Assembly (NCBI RefSeq): GCF_001278705.1
Contig: NZ_CP012600.1
Coordinates: forward strand, 124,190 to 188,189
Reading direction: 5' to 3'
Length of the DNA: 64,000 nt
Source: Bacillus gobiensis
GTDB lineage: Bacteria > Bacillota > Bacilli > Bacillales > Bacillaceae
The position numbers were made by a program, and so were the translations under genes. Below are positions 25,675 to 34,409 of the stretch, one piece after another. Under the pieces are notes generated by a model. The model saw nothing but the letters and a program-made list of their open reading frames with translations. It had not been told where the DNA came from and searched no databases. The first letter of the stretch is position 1. The number at the start of each line of letters is the position of its first letter.

Positions 25675-28230
25675 TTAATTAAATTTGATCTGGACTTTTT
25701 TGCTTTCTTCTACAGGAATATTGATATAAATCGTTTTGGTTTCTTCATCGTAGAAATAGGAACGTTTAGTCTTTGTCATGTCTTTTAAAGAATCAACTGC
25801 TTTATAATTGTTGCGTGCTGCATATACTTTTTCCGGAGCTTCTTCATTATTGAGCTTAAGCGTATATTGCTCAATGTCAGAATCGAAGCGATCAGCTTCC
25901 ATTGATTTCTTGAATTCGATTTTGTTTCGTTTTTCTTCAATGCTGAAGTTTGTTATATCGAATTCGCCTTTTTTGTGGTTAAGCGATTTGCCGTCGTCTT
26001 CGTAGAAGCTATAGTTTGCTTCGTCGTCTACGTAAGTATCAAGAACAAGGTTTGTTAATTCTTTTTCACCTGTGTATTGCTGTACCTCGCGAGTTGGTAC
26101 GATTGAATCTTCTTTCATAAAGATTGGCAAATGATCAAGCGGAGCATCGACAGTAATCGTTTGGCCGCCTTTATATTCTTTTTTCGTCCAGAAATCGATC
26201 CATGTTTCTCCTTTAGGCAAGTAGACCTTACGGCTTGTTTGACCTTTCTTGACAACCGGAGCAAGCATCATGGAATCACCGAACATAAATTGGTCGCTGA
26301 CGTTATAGGTTTTCTCGTCTTCTTGGAAGTGATAAACAAGCGGCTGCTGAACAGGTTTGCCCGTTTCGGAAGAGTCTTTAAATGCATTGTACAGGTATGG
26401 CAAGAGCTTGTAGCGCATTTCAATATACTTTTTCGAAGTTTTTTCTGCTTCCGGTCCAAATCTCCAAGGCTCCTGACCGTAATTCTTCGGATCCGGCATG
26501 TAGTGAATCCGGGAAAATGGAAGGAAAGCGCCGACTTCGATCCAGCGTGTGAAAAGTTCGCTGTCCGCACTGGATGCGAAACCGCCAATGTCATTTCCGA
26601 CAAAGGATACTCCTGATAATCCGATATTCATGTTCATCGGCATGGACATTTGCAAATGCTCCCAGTTGCTTGTATTGTCTCCTGTCCATATCGCTGCATA
26701 GCGTTGAGAACCTGCAAACATATCACGCGTTAAAATAAACGGACGTTCATTCGGTTTATACATGGACCATGCTTTATGGGTTCCTTCGTTTTCTCGATGG
26801 CCAAACAAATTATGGAATTCTGTTGAGTAAATTTTGTTTTCATCTGATCCAAAGTAAGTATCCAGCGGCATCGTGTTGTTGTGTTTGTCGTCATCCCTAA
26901 ACACAGACGGTTCATTCATGTCGTTCCAGATGCCGTCAATTCCTGCATCAAAAAGGGGTTTATGGCTTTTTGCCCACCAATTGCGAACTTCTTCTTTTGA
27001 AAAATCAGGGAACACGGAATCGCCTGGCCAAACCGGACCCACAAAATTGCTGCCGTCAGGGTTTTTCGCCCAATAATCTTTCGCTGTTCCTTCCTTATAA
27101 ACGCTGTAATTTTCATCTTTCTTTACACCAGGATCATTAATAGCAATGGCATGGAAGCCTTCCATCTGTTTTAATCGCTTCAACGCATCTTTGTATTTTT
27201 GATCCCACGTAAATACCCTGTAATCTTGCATGTAATCAATGTCGAAATGCATCGTATCTAACGGAATCTTTTTCTCCCGGTAGGTTTTCGCGACATTCAC
27301 AATCTCATCAGGTGTATATTCCCATTTGCTTTGATGAAGACCCAGTGTCCATTCGGCCGGCAGATCCATTTTTCCGGTAAGTTCTGTATATCGATCAATC
27401 ACGTTTGAAATTTCCGGACCGTACATGAAGTAATAGGTGAGCGGGCCGCCGTTTGCATAGAAGTAATAGTAATCATCCGACTCACTGGCCATTTCATAGT
27501 AGGAACGATGCGAGTTATCAAAAAGAATACCGTAAGCTTTTTTATCCTTCAGACCCATAAAGAAAGGAATGGAAGTGTAAAGATACTTTGTATCCTTTGA
27601 ATAGCCGAAGGCATCCGTATTCCACATTCCGACACTTTTGCCGCGTTTATTTAAGTTTAATCCTCCTTGTTCCCCGAAGCCGTAAAAGTTTTCCTCTTTA
27701 TTTGTCTTTTTAAATACGTACGGCTTTCCATTTTCATATCCTGAGGAAGCGCCATTTTTCATGTAATCTTCATTGATGACGTTTCCTTGCTTGTCTAAAA
27801 ATTTCACACCAAACTTGGATTTATTGATTTTAATCGTAAGCTCTTTTGTTGTAATCGTATACTCATCTTGTCCATCCGACGTTTCGAAGCTAGGTGTTTT
27901 CCAATCCTTTTTATGAATGGCCGGAGAATCAAACTCCTTTTGCCCATTTTTTAAAACGGAAACTTTCGCTAGATCTTCTGAATATAGACGAATGAAAGCC
28001 TTATATTCGCCTAAATCAAATTGAACGCCATTCTTTAAATTTTTGACACCGGTTACAGTAAACGTTTGCAAATTATCCTTATTAAGGGGAGTATCCGGTT
28101 CAGGCTGAGCTGCCGGTGTTTGCCCCCCTGCTGGCGCCGCAAACGTTGTTGTAATGGTTGAAGGCAAGGATACAACCATTACTAGAGCTGCTGCAATCAT
28201 GACTCTGAATAATTGTGTAAGTTTTAGCAT
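25675..28230 (-). CDS. Secreted glycoside hydrolase family 31 alpha-glucosidase-type enzyme
   Basis: This 851-residue extracellular enzyme has a signal peptide of about 31 residues and a Pro/Gln-rich linker. An N-terminal beta-sandwich covers about 55-280, a (beta/alpha)8 barrel about 285-640, and beta domains form the C-terminus. The GH31 nucleophile motif GIWNDMNEP places the catalytic Asp at 437. ILTRDMFAGSQRYAAIWTGDN and FTRWIEVGAFLPFSRIH are other family landmarks. GH31 includes alpha-glucosidases, alpha-xylosidases and alpha-glucosyltransferases, and sequence alone does not choose. Monocistronic, with a strong terminator. A cre-like element (TGTTAGCGCTTAAT, about 28344) upstream hints at carbon catabolite control. 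Confidence 0.9.
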   Translation of the reverse strand: MLKLTQLFRVMIAAALVMVVSLPSTITTTFAAPAGGQTPAAQPEPDTPLNKDNLQTFTVTGVKNLKNGVQFDLGEYKAFIRLYSEDLAKVSVLKNGQKEFDSPAIHKKDWKTPSFETSDGQDEYTITTKELTIKINKSKFGVKFLDKQGNVINEDYMKNGASSGYENGKPYVFKKTNKEENFYGFGEQGGLNLNKRGKSVGMWNTDAFGYSKDTKYLYTSIPFFMGLKDKKAYGILFDNSHRSYYEMASESDDYYYFYANGGPLTYYFMYGPEISNVIDRYTELTGKMDLPAEWTLGLHQSKWEYTPDEIVNVAKTYREKKIPLDTMHFDIDYMQDYRVFTWDQKYKDALKRLKQMEGFHAIAINDPGVKKDENYSVYKEGTAKDYWAKNPDGSNFVGPVWPGDSVFPDFSKEEVRNWWAKSHKPLFDAGIDGIWNDMNEPSVFRDDDKHNNTMPLDTYFGSDENKIYSTEFHNLFGHRENEGTHKAWSMYKPNERPFILTRDMFAGSQRYAAIWTGDNTSNWEHLQMSMPMNMNIGLSGVSFVGNDIGGFASSADSELFTRWIEVGAFLPFSRIHYMPDPKNYGQEPWRFGPEAEKTSKKYIEMRYKLLPYLYNAFKDSSETGKPVQQPLVYHFQEDEKTYNVSDQFMFGDSMMLAPVVKKGQTSRKVYLPKGETWIDFWTKKEYKGGQTITVDAPLDHLPIFMKEDSIVPTREVQQYTGEKELTNLVLDTYVDDEANYSFYEDDGKSLNHKKGEFDITNFSIEEKRNKIEFKKSMEADRFDSDIEQYTLKLNNEEAPEKVYAARNNYKAVDSLKDMTKTKRSYFYDEETKTIYINIPVEESKKVQIKFN

Positions 28231-28828
28231 ACAATCACCTCATCGAATAGAATTTTAGTACGTACTTAACCTACCAATTCCTTCAAAAACGAACAATACG
28301 ACGAATGATAGAAATTAAGAAGATTCCTTGTACCTATCCAATTGTTAGCGCTTAATTTTCCGGAGATTTTGGTATAATTGTCAGAGTAAAAAAAGGGACG
28401 AAGCGACGGATAATTAATGAAAATGTAATATATGAGAGGTCTTTAGTAATAAGAGTAAACGTTTTCTCTATTTAATTTTTTTTGGAGGAATTATTGAAAT
28501 TATGAGCTGAATAATTAAGTAAGGAAACTGTTCAACTAGATAAATGACGTTTTTAGTACGAGGAGATGGTTTTATTTAGGAGGTAATGTGATGAAAAATT
28601 AGTATAGCGTAAACGATTTCTAAACTGACTTTTTCCGAAAACACTAATTGGCTGCTGAAAATGACAGTATACTGATTTGGTTTTTGAATTGTTGGGAAAA
28701 AGAGCTACCTGAATGTCGAAGGGAGAGGGTAGGTTCGGTTTCGCTGTTATACGTTATAATAAACGCATAAATCTTTATAATCATTTTGTAAACTGGCGAA
28801 GCGATTGCTGATATTTTTTACAAATGGA
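28231..28828. other. Intergenic region with a cre-like site and orphan ribosome sites
   Basis: TGTTAGCGCTTAAT near 28344 resembles a CcpA cre site, with its last two bases off. Three strong Shine-Dalgarno sequences lead only to stop-interrupted frames of two to four codons: TTTGGAGGAATTATT near 28479, and AGGAGG near 28580 followed by ATG AAA AAT TAG. They may be remnants of lost genes. No real ORF was found. Confidence 0.4.
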
Positions 28829-28870
28829 TTGACTATTTCTTTCGTTGTAATTATACTTGTTACAACGAAA
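28829..28870 (+). promoter_or_regulatory. Promoter of the Rrf2 gene with overlapping operator
   Basis: TTGACT (28829-28834), a 17-base spacer and TATACT (28852-28857) form a near-consensus promoter. An inverted repeat, TTTCGTTGTAA (28840-28850) and TTACAACGAAA (28860-28870), covers the -10. Its core GTTGTAA-N9-TTACAAC recurs twice downstream of the gene. Autorepression by the Rrf2 protein is the simple reading. Confidence 0.75.
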
Positions 28871-28880
28871 GGGTGATTCC

Positions 28881-29321
28881 ATGAGAATTAGCAACCGGTT
28901 CACGATCGCCGTTCATATGTTATCTCTGATAGCGGTCCGTACAGACCTTCTTACTTCAGAGCAAATCGCGGACAGCGTAAATACGAATCCTGTGATTATC
29001 CGTCAAATCAGCAGGTTACTAAAAAAATCAGGATTGATTGATGTGAGAAGGGGTTCGGGAGGAGCATATTTATTAAAAGATGCTAGCGATATTTCCTTAT
29101 ATAATGTATATAAAGCAGTTGATGTCGTTTTGGAAGGCGAGCTTTTCCACACTCATGAAAATCCGAACCCGAATTGTTGGGTCGGAGCAAATATTAATCA
29201 GGTTCTGGAGCTTTTTTTATTAAAAGCGCAAACAGCCATGGAGGATATACTAAAGGAAGTTTCAATACAAGAAATAACTGAGTTTATTATCCAAAAAAAG
29301 AATGCTTCTCAGGAAGCATAA
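28881..29321 (+). CDS. Rrf2-family regulator (YwnA-like)
   Basis: This 146-residue winged-helix regulator begins RISNRFTIAVHMLSLIAV. Its recognition region is LTSEQIADSVNTNPVIIRQISRLLKKSG and its wing VRRGSGGAYLL. It lacks the three-cysteine cluster of iron-sulfur Rrf2 proteins such as IscR and NsrR. Only one Cys (in NPNCWVG, sensor helix region) is present, as in redox- or electrophile-sensing members. The ATG was chosen because it follows the AAAGGG ribosome site; a frame extension lacks one. Three copies of one operator form flank the gene, two of them before the alpha/beta hydrolase downstream, which is the likely target. Confidence 0.87.
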   Translation: MRISNRFTIAVHMLSLIAVRTDLLTSEQIADSVNTNPVIIRQISRLLKKSGLIDVRRGSGGAYLLKDASDISLYNVYKAVDVVLEGELFHTHENPNPNCWVGANINQVLELFLLKAQTAMEDILKEVSIQEITEFIIQKKNASQEA

Positions 29322-29334
29322 TCTTTTTAACAAT

Positions 29335-29357
29335 GTTGTAATATTTTTGTTTACAAC
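29335..29357. promoter_or_regulatory. Rrf2-type operator, second copy
   Basis: GTTGTAA-N9-TTACAAC, the same 23-base format as the operator over the Rrf2 promoter, lies 14 bases after the Rrf2 stop codon. Confidence 0.65.
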
Positions 29358-29406
29358 GGGTTGGAGCTATTGCCGTAAAATATCAAATAGGTCAGCTTCT
29401 CTCATT

Positions 29407-29429
29407 GTTGTAATGGGTTTGATTACAAC
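29407..29429. promoter_or_regulatory. Rrf2-type operator, third copy
   Basis: GTTGTAA-N9-TTACAAC, followed by GAAAT as in copy one, lies about 120 bases before the hydrolase start. Between it and the gene, AGGAGGTGAGG is followed by a two-codon frame (ATG AAA TAA, near 29466) and a small hairpin, AGCAAATT-GAG-AAATTGCT. Confidence 0.65.
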
Positions 29430-29549
29430 GAAATCATTCGTTGCCATTTTAGGAGGTGAGGAAAAATGAAATAAATCCCGGCACAGCAAATTGAGAAATT
29501 GCTGCACACCTTTTATTTTTAAGATTACATTTGAGGAGGAGAAAGGAAA

Positions 29550-30458
29550 ATGGCGGATATCAGCAATGCAGATTCAGAAATTAAAGTTCTAGATTGGGAG
29601 CAAAACATTAATTCCTATGTCCAATTGATTCCAAATATTGAGTTTTCAAACGTAGAGGGTACGTCATTGAAGCTAAATTTATTAGTATATAGAAACCCTA
29701 TGGATGCGTTATTTAACAGGGATGGTAACCAAGAAAAATATCCTTTGATTATTTATTTGCAAGGCAGTGGATGGGGATGGACGGAGCAGGATACTTTTGG
29801 CTTCTTGCCGCAGCTTGTTGATTTTGCGAAACAAGGCTACGTCATCGCGAGTGTGCAATACAGAGGGAGCAGCGAAGCTATTTTCCCTGCGCAAATTCAG
29901 GATGTAAAAACTGCTGTACGTTTCTTAAAAGCAAATGCCTTCCAATATAACATTGATCCACAGAAAGTAGGTGTATGGGGAGATTCTTCAGGCGGGCATT
30001 TGGCTCTTTTACTGGGATTAACAGAAGGAATTGAAGAGTTTGATGGAGATCGGGAATATCCCCACGAATCTACTCACGTTCAAGCTATTGTAGACTGGTT
30101 TGGTCCGACAGAAATCCTCACCATGAGCCAATTCCCGTCAGCCTTTGACCATGATTCTCCCCAATCGCCGGAATCTAAGCTTATTGGCGGGGCTGTTCAG
30201 GAAAACAAAGAGAAAGCGAGAAAAGCTAGTCCAATTGAATACGTGCACCCTGATGCACCACCCATTTTAATGATGCATGGGGATCAAGACGATGTCGTAC
30301 CATATGAGCAAAGCGTACAATTTTTTAAAGCACTTAAACAAGCAGGAAATGACGCAACCTTATATAAAATAACAGGTGCCGGACATATAGCTTTTACTCA
30401 ACCCCACACGCTTGAAACAGTTAAATCATTCTTTTATTCACATTTGATAGAGTCGTAA
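29550..30458 (+). CDS. Alpha/beta hydrolase (esterase/BD-FAE-like)
   Basis: This 302-residue, apparently cytoplasmic serine hydrolase has the oxyanion region IIYLQGSGWGW (QGSG in place of the usual HGGG) and the nucleophile motif GVWGDSSGGHLALLLG (Ser near residue 149). The catalytic acid lies in HGDQDDVVPYEQS and the His in GAGHIAF. It fits the acetyl-esterase/carboxylesterase family. Ribosome site GAGGAGG is present. Two Rrf2-type operators upstream suggest induction when the Rrf2 sensor is modified, for example by an electrophilic or oxidising compound that the enzyme helps remove (inference). Confidence 0.83.
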   Translation: MADISNADSEIKVLDWEQNINSYVQLIPNIEFSNVEGTSLKLNLLVYRNPMDALFNRDGNQEKYPLIIYLQGSGWGWTEQDTFGFLPQLVDFAKQGYVIASVQYRGSSEAIFPAQIQDVKTAVRFLKANAFQYNIDPQKVGVWGDSSGGHLALLLGLTEGIEEFDGDREYPHESTHVQAIVDWFGPTEILTMSQFPSAFDHDSPQSPESKLIGGAVQENKEKARKASPIEYVHPDAPPILMMHGDQDDVVPYEQSVQFFKALKQAGNDATLYKITGAGHIAFTQPHTLETVKSFFYSHLIES

Positions 30459-30501
30459 AACAGTCAGCCCTATGTTTTCGAGCTTATGAAGTCTGCTTAA
30501 T

Positions 30502-30530
30502 CAGAGTGTCTATATTGGCACTCTTTTTTT
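30502..30530 (+). terminator. Rho-independent terminator of the hydrolase gene
   Basis: The stem AGAGTG / CACTCT has a 10-base loop followed by seven or more T. Confidence 0.75.
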
Positions 30531-30691
30531 GCATACTAACTAACACATATTTATGGTAATCATGTATCGATTCTTGACTGTATCATCCGCTTATTTCACT
30601 TATCTAAAAATTGATGAATATTTCAATTTCACATATACTGTTTACGAAGATGTTGTACATAGCTATTTATCAACAGAAACGGAGAAATGAA

Positions 30692-32089
30692 ATGACTGTT
30701 TTGCAAGATATAAAACCTAACTTTACCAGTATACGTCTAAATGTAATGGCAGGTATTACAACCGTTCTCGCACTAATCCCAGACTCCTTGGCTTTTGCGT
30801 TTATTGCCGGTGTGAATCCGATGATCAGCATTTATTCGACCATCAGCATCCTAATACTCATTTCAATTTTCGGCGGAAGGCCGGGAATGGTCTCAGCAAC
30901 TGCCGGCTCAATGGCGGTATTAATGACAGCTCTGGTGGCTGAAAATGGTATCGAATACTTATTTGCTGCAACGATACTTACGGGAATTATTCAATTATTG
31001 ATGGGAGCATTTCGACTAGGGAAGCTCATGAGGTTTGTGCCGCATTCGGTTATCACTGCATTTGTTAATTCTCTTGCTATTCTTATTTTTTTAGCACAGC
31101 TGCATTACTTTGAAGATCAATCCTGGGGAATGTACGTTATGATTGCTGGAACACTCCTTGTAATTTATTTAATACCGAAATTTACCTCGGTCGTACCGTC
31201 GCCGCTTGTTGCTATCGTGATTATGACGCTTGTCTACTCTTTTTTACCAGGAGGGAATTTGCAGACAGTAGGTGATCTGGCTAATTTATCAACGTCTCTG
31301 CCGCTTCCGCATGTTCCGAATATTCCTTTTACCCTTGATACGCTTTGGGTAATCCTCCCAACGTCTCTGTCACTCGCAATTGTCGGATATGCAGAGACTT
31401 TACTTACGCAATCAAAGATTGATGAAATGACGGATACGAAGACGAGTAAAGACAAGGAAATAAGAGGACAAGGGATTGCAAATACAGCCACCGGATTCAT
31501 CGGAGGGATGGCAGGCTGTGCATTGGTTGCTGAATCCTATCTGAATGTGAAAAATGGTGGAACAACAAGGCTGTCTACGATCGTTTCAGGGGTTGTGTTT
31601 CTATTATTTATTTTTGTATTTAGTGATCTTGTTTCTATGATTCCGATTGCTGCACTCGTTGGAGTGATGTTTTATGTATGCAGCGAAATTTTCGATTGGG
31701 ACTACTTACGCAATATCCGGAATACCCCGATCTCCGAAGTGGTTATCATGGTCACGACGGTACTGGTTGTTCTCGCTACACATAACCTGGCAATTGGTGT
31801 GCTCATTGGTGTATTGCTAAGTGTCTTACAATATGCTTATAAATCTGCAAAGCTGGAAGTAACGAACGATTGGAACGGGGAAGAAAAGGTCTATCACGTA
31901 AAAGGGCAGCTCTTCTTTGTAACGGCAGAGACTTTGAAGGAAAAGATTGATTTGACTGATAACTCGAAAATGGTTTGTATTGATCTAAGCCTTGCCCACG
32001 TATGGGACCATTCCGCTCATATGGCTTTGGATAATATCAGTTCCAGTCTTGTTGATAAAGGGAAAAAAGTAAGGTTTCACGGCTGGTAG
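30692..32089 (+). CDS. SulP-family anion transporter with C-terminal STAS domain
   Basis: This 465-residue membrane transporter has 10-12 helices. It begins with the SulP stretch NVMAGITTVLALIPDSLAFAFIAGVNP, followed by RPGMVSATAGSMAVLMTALV. A short STAS domain sits at the C-terminus (about 385-465; VYHVKGQLFFVTAETL, MVCIDLSLAHVWDHSAHMALD). SulP proteins carry sulfate, bicarbonate or dicarboxylates, and the substrate here is unknown. The ATG 7 bases after CGGAG was preferred to an ATG 81 bases upstream, whose N-terminus is not family-like. Confidence 0.85.
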   Translation: MTVLQDIKPNFTSIRLNVMAGITTVLALIPDSLAFAFIAGVNPMISIYSTISILILISIFGGRPGMVSATAGSMAVLMTALVAENGIEYLFAATILTGIIQLLMGAFRLGKLMRFVPHSVITAFVNSLAILIFLAQLHYFEDQSWGMYVMIAGTLLVIYLIPKFTSVVPSPLVAIVIMTLVYSFLPGGNLQTVGDLANLSTSLPLPHVPNIPFTLDTLWVILPTSLSLAIVGYAETLLTQSKIDEMTDTKTSKDKEIRGQGIANTATGFIGGMAGCALVAESYLNVKNGGTTRLSTIVSGVVFLLFIFVFSDLVSMIPIAALVGVMFYVCSEIFDWDYLRNIRNTPISEVVIMVTTVLVVLATHNLAIGVLIGVLLSVLQYAYKSAKLEVTNDWNGEEKVYHVKGQLFFVTAETLKEKIDLTDNSKMVCIDLSLAHVWDHSAHMALDNISSSLVDKGKKVRFHGW

Positions 32090-32095
32090 AATATA

Positions 32096-32124
32096 TTGAC
32101 AGCAAAAACATTCTATGATATTAA
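32096..32124 (+). promoter_or_regulatory. Promoter of htpG
   Basis: TTGACA (32096-32101), a 17-base spacer and TATTAA (32119-32124) lie 49 bases before the htpG start. There is no CIRCE element, so HrcA control is not indicated. The GAAAAGG element known downstream of the B. subtilis htpG promoter was not found. Confidence 0.65.
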
Positions 32125-32172
32125 AAAAGTGATTATCTTTAAGTGCTTGTTGTAAAGAGAGGAGATTCTTTA

Positions 32173-34053
32173 ATGGAAAAAATACAATTTAAAGCAGAGT
32201 CTAAACGGTTGTTAGAAATGATGATTAACTCGATTTATTCTCAAAAAGAGATCTTTTTAAGAGAGTTAATTTCAAATGCAAGCGATGCAATCGACAAAAT
32301 CTACTACAAAGCTTTAACCGATGACACTTTAACGTTTGAGCAGGGCAATTATTACATAAAAGTGGATGCTGACAAGGAAAATCGAACGCTAAAGATTTCT
32401 GATACAGGAATCGGCATGACAAAAGAAGAGCTTGAAGATCACCTTGGAGTGATTGCCAAGAGCGGCTCGCTTGCCTTTAAAAAAGAAAATGAAATGAAGG
32501 ATGGCCAGGATATCATCGGGCAATTTGGTGTCGGATTTTATTCATCCTTCATGGTAGCTGACACGGTTACCGTCATCACAAAAGCACTCGGCAGTGATGA
32601 AGCGTATAAGTGGGAATCTCAAGGTGCGGATGGTTACACGATAGATACGCATCCAAAAGAAACTGTGGGAACAGAGATTATTTTAAAAATCAAAGAAAAT
32701 ACAGAAGATGAAACGTATGATGAGTATTTAGAGGAGTATCGTTTACAATCGATCATAAAAAAATACTCTGATTTCATTCGCTACCCGATTAAAATGGACG
32801 TGACTGAAAGGAAGCCGAAAGAAGACAGCGAAAATGAATTTGAAGATATACAAGAAGAAAAAACAATCAATAGCATGGTTCCAATCTGGAGAAAGAATAA
32901 AAATGAGCTTAAGGACGAAGATTACGAGAATTTTTATTCGGAAAAGCATTACGGGTTTGACAAGCCTTTAAAGCATATTCATATCAGTGTTGATGGAGCT
33001 GTGAGGTACAATGCCATTTTATTTATACCTGAGCAAATTCCGTTTGACTATTATTCAAAGGAATTTGAAAAGGGATTAGAGCTTTATTCGAATGGCGTAT
33101 TAATTATGGAAAAATGCGCTGATTTGCTTCCGGATTATTTTAGCTTCGTTAAAGGAATGGTCGACTCTGAAGACTTATCACTTAACATTTCAAGAGAGAT
33201 TTTACAGCAAGACCGCCAGTTGAAGCTTATCGCGAAAAACATTAAGAATAAAATCAAGAGTCAATTGCAAGGATTATTAAAAGACGATCGTGAGAAGTAT
33301 AAAAAGTTCTATGAATCCTTTGGAAGACAGTTGAAATACGGGGTATACAGTGACTATGGCAGTCATAAAGATGTGCTGCAGAACTTATTGATGTTCTATT
33401 CATCCAAAGAGAAAGAGCTTGTCACTTTAGATGAATATGTATCAAGAATGCCTGAGGATCAAAAATACATTTATTACGCTTCCGGAGAAAGCCATGAACG
33501 GATTGAAAAACTGCCGCAGACGGAAATCGTAGCAGAAAAAGGGTATGAAATTTTATATTTCACCGATGAAGTGGATGAATTCGCAATCAGAGTGCTGACA
33601 AATTTTAAAGAAAAAGAATTCAGATCTGTCTCAAGCGGTGATCTAGGAATTGAAGTAAAAGAAAGCGAGACGGATACAGAGTCAGAGGAGAAGGACAACA
33701 AAGACCTCTTTGAATATATGAAAACGACGCTGTCCGGCAAAGTAAAGGATGTACGGGTATCAAAACGATTAAAGACCCATCCAGTCTGTTTATCCACTGA
33801 TGGCGAAGTAAGTATCGAAATGGAAAAAATCCTGAAATCGATGCCGAATAACCAAAACATTCAAGCGGAAAAGGTTTTGGAAATTAATACGAATCATGAA
33901 GTGTTCAAGTCATTACAGGAAGCATTTGAAACTGATAAAGAAAAAGTCAATTTATATACAAATCTATTGTACAATCAAGCGCTTCTTATTGAAGGATTGC
34001 CGGTCAACGATCCCGTCGAGTTTACAAACGACATTTGCAAGATCATGGTGTGA
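32173..34053 (+). CDS. htpG: Molecular chaperone HtpG (Hsp90)
   Basis: This 626-residue cytoplasmic Hsp90 homologue shows the GHKL ATPase motifs in order: [17 protein letters not shown] (ATP/Mg Asn), [18 protein letters not shown], and [15 protein letters not shown]. These are followed by middle-domain landmarks ([30 protein letters not shown]) and a C-terminal dimerisation domain. Length is normal. The start is the ATG after GAGAGGAG; an in-frame upstream GTG/TTG extension is not needed. Monocistronic, with its own promoter and terminator. Confidence 0.96.
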   Translation: MEKIQFKAESKRLLEMMINSIYSQKEIFLRELISNASDAIDKIYYKALTDDTLTFEQGNYYIKVDADKENRTLKISDTGIGMTKEELEDHLGVIAKSGSLAFKKENEMKDGQDIIGQFGVGFYSSFMVADTVTVITKALGSDEAYKWESQGADGYTIDTHPKETVGTEIILKIKENTEDETYDEYLEEYRLQSIIKKYSDFIRYPIKMDVTERKPKEDSENEFEDIQEEKTINSMVPIWRKNKNELKDEDYENFYSEKHYGFDKPLKHIHISVDGAVRYNAILFIPEQIPFDYYSKEFEKGLELYSNGVLIMEKCADLLPDYFSFVKGMVDSEDLSLNISREILQQDRQLKLIAKNIKNKIKSQLQGLLKDDREKYKKFYESFGRQLKYGVYSDYGSHKDVLQNLLMFYSSKEKELVTLDEYVSRMPEDQKYIYYASGESHERIEKLPQTEIVAEKGYEILYFTDEVDEFAIRVLTNFKEKEFRSVSSGDLGIEVKESETDTESEEKDNKDLFEYMKTTLSGKVKDVRVSKRLKTHPVCLSTDGEVSIEMEKILKSMPNNQNIQAEKVLEINTNHEVFKSLQEAFETDKEKVNLYTNLLYNQALLIEGLPVNDPVEFTNDICKIMV

Positions 34054-34099
34054 TAAAAAAAGATTTATGAAAATCTAATAAAAGTAATTGATAATCAAT

Positions 34100-34142
34100 A
34101 AAAAGCAGGGGAATTCCATGAAGGATTCTAGCCTGCTTTTTT
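34100..34142 (+). terminator. Rho-independent terminator of htpG
   Basis: AAAAAGCAGG and CCTGCTTTTT form a perfect stem with a roughly 22-base loop, followed by a T-run. Confidence 0.75.
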
Positions 34143-34409
34143 ATTAGCTGCAAAGAAATAAGTTCTCTAAAGCCCTCGCTATGATATAGAAAAGCCATCT
34201 CTTTTTCATACTTCATTTCTAAATAATAAACATTAGTTACAGTTATTTATATATTTATATAAATAATAGAAGATACTCTATTAGATTTCCATTTCCTTTG
34301 TAATAGTAAGTTAGAATCAGATTTTGACGATTTCTTAGGGAAATAGACTATTAAAATAAACAAATTAATGGTAATATAAAGACTTGAAATTAGAAAAGGA
34401 GAGATCAAT
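34143..34409 (+). other. Intergenic region upstream of the levansucrase gene
   Basis: This AT-rich stretch ends in AAAAGGAGAG, the ribosome site. A possible -10, TAATATAAAG, is near 34372. The sacB-type antiterminator target (RAT) seen in B. subtilis was not recognised, so SacY-type control is not supported. Confidence 0.35.

Noticed and set aside
32090..32172. CIRCE or class-IV heat-shock element before htpG
   Set aside because: No TTAGCACTC-N9-GAGTGCTAA repeat and no GAAAAGG element were found.
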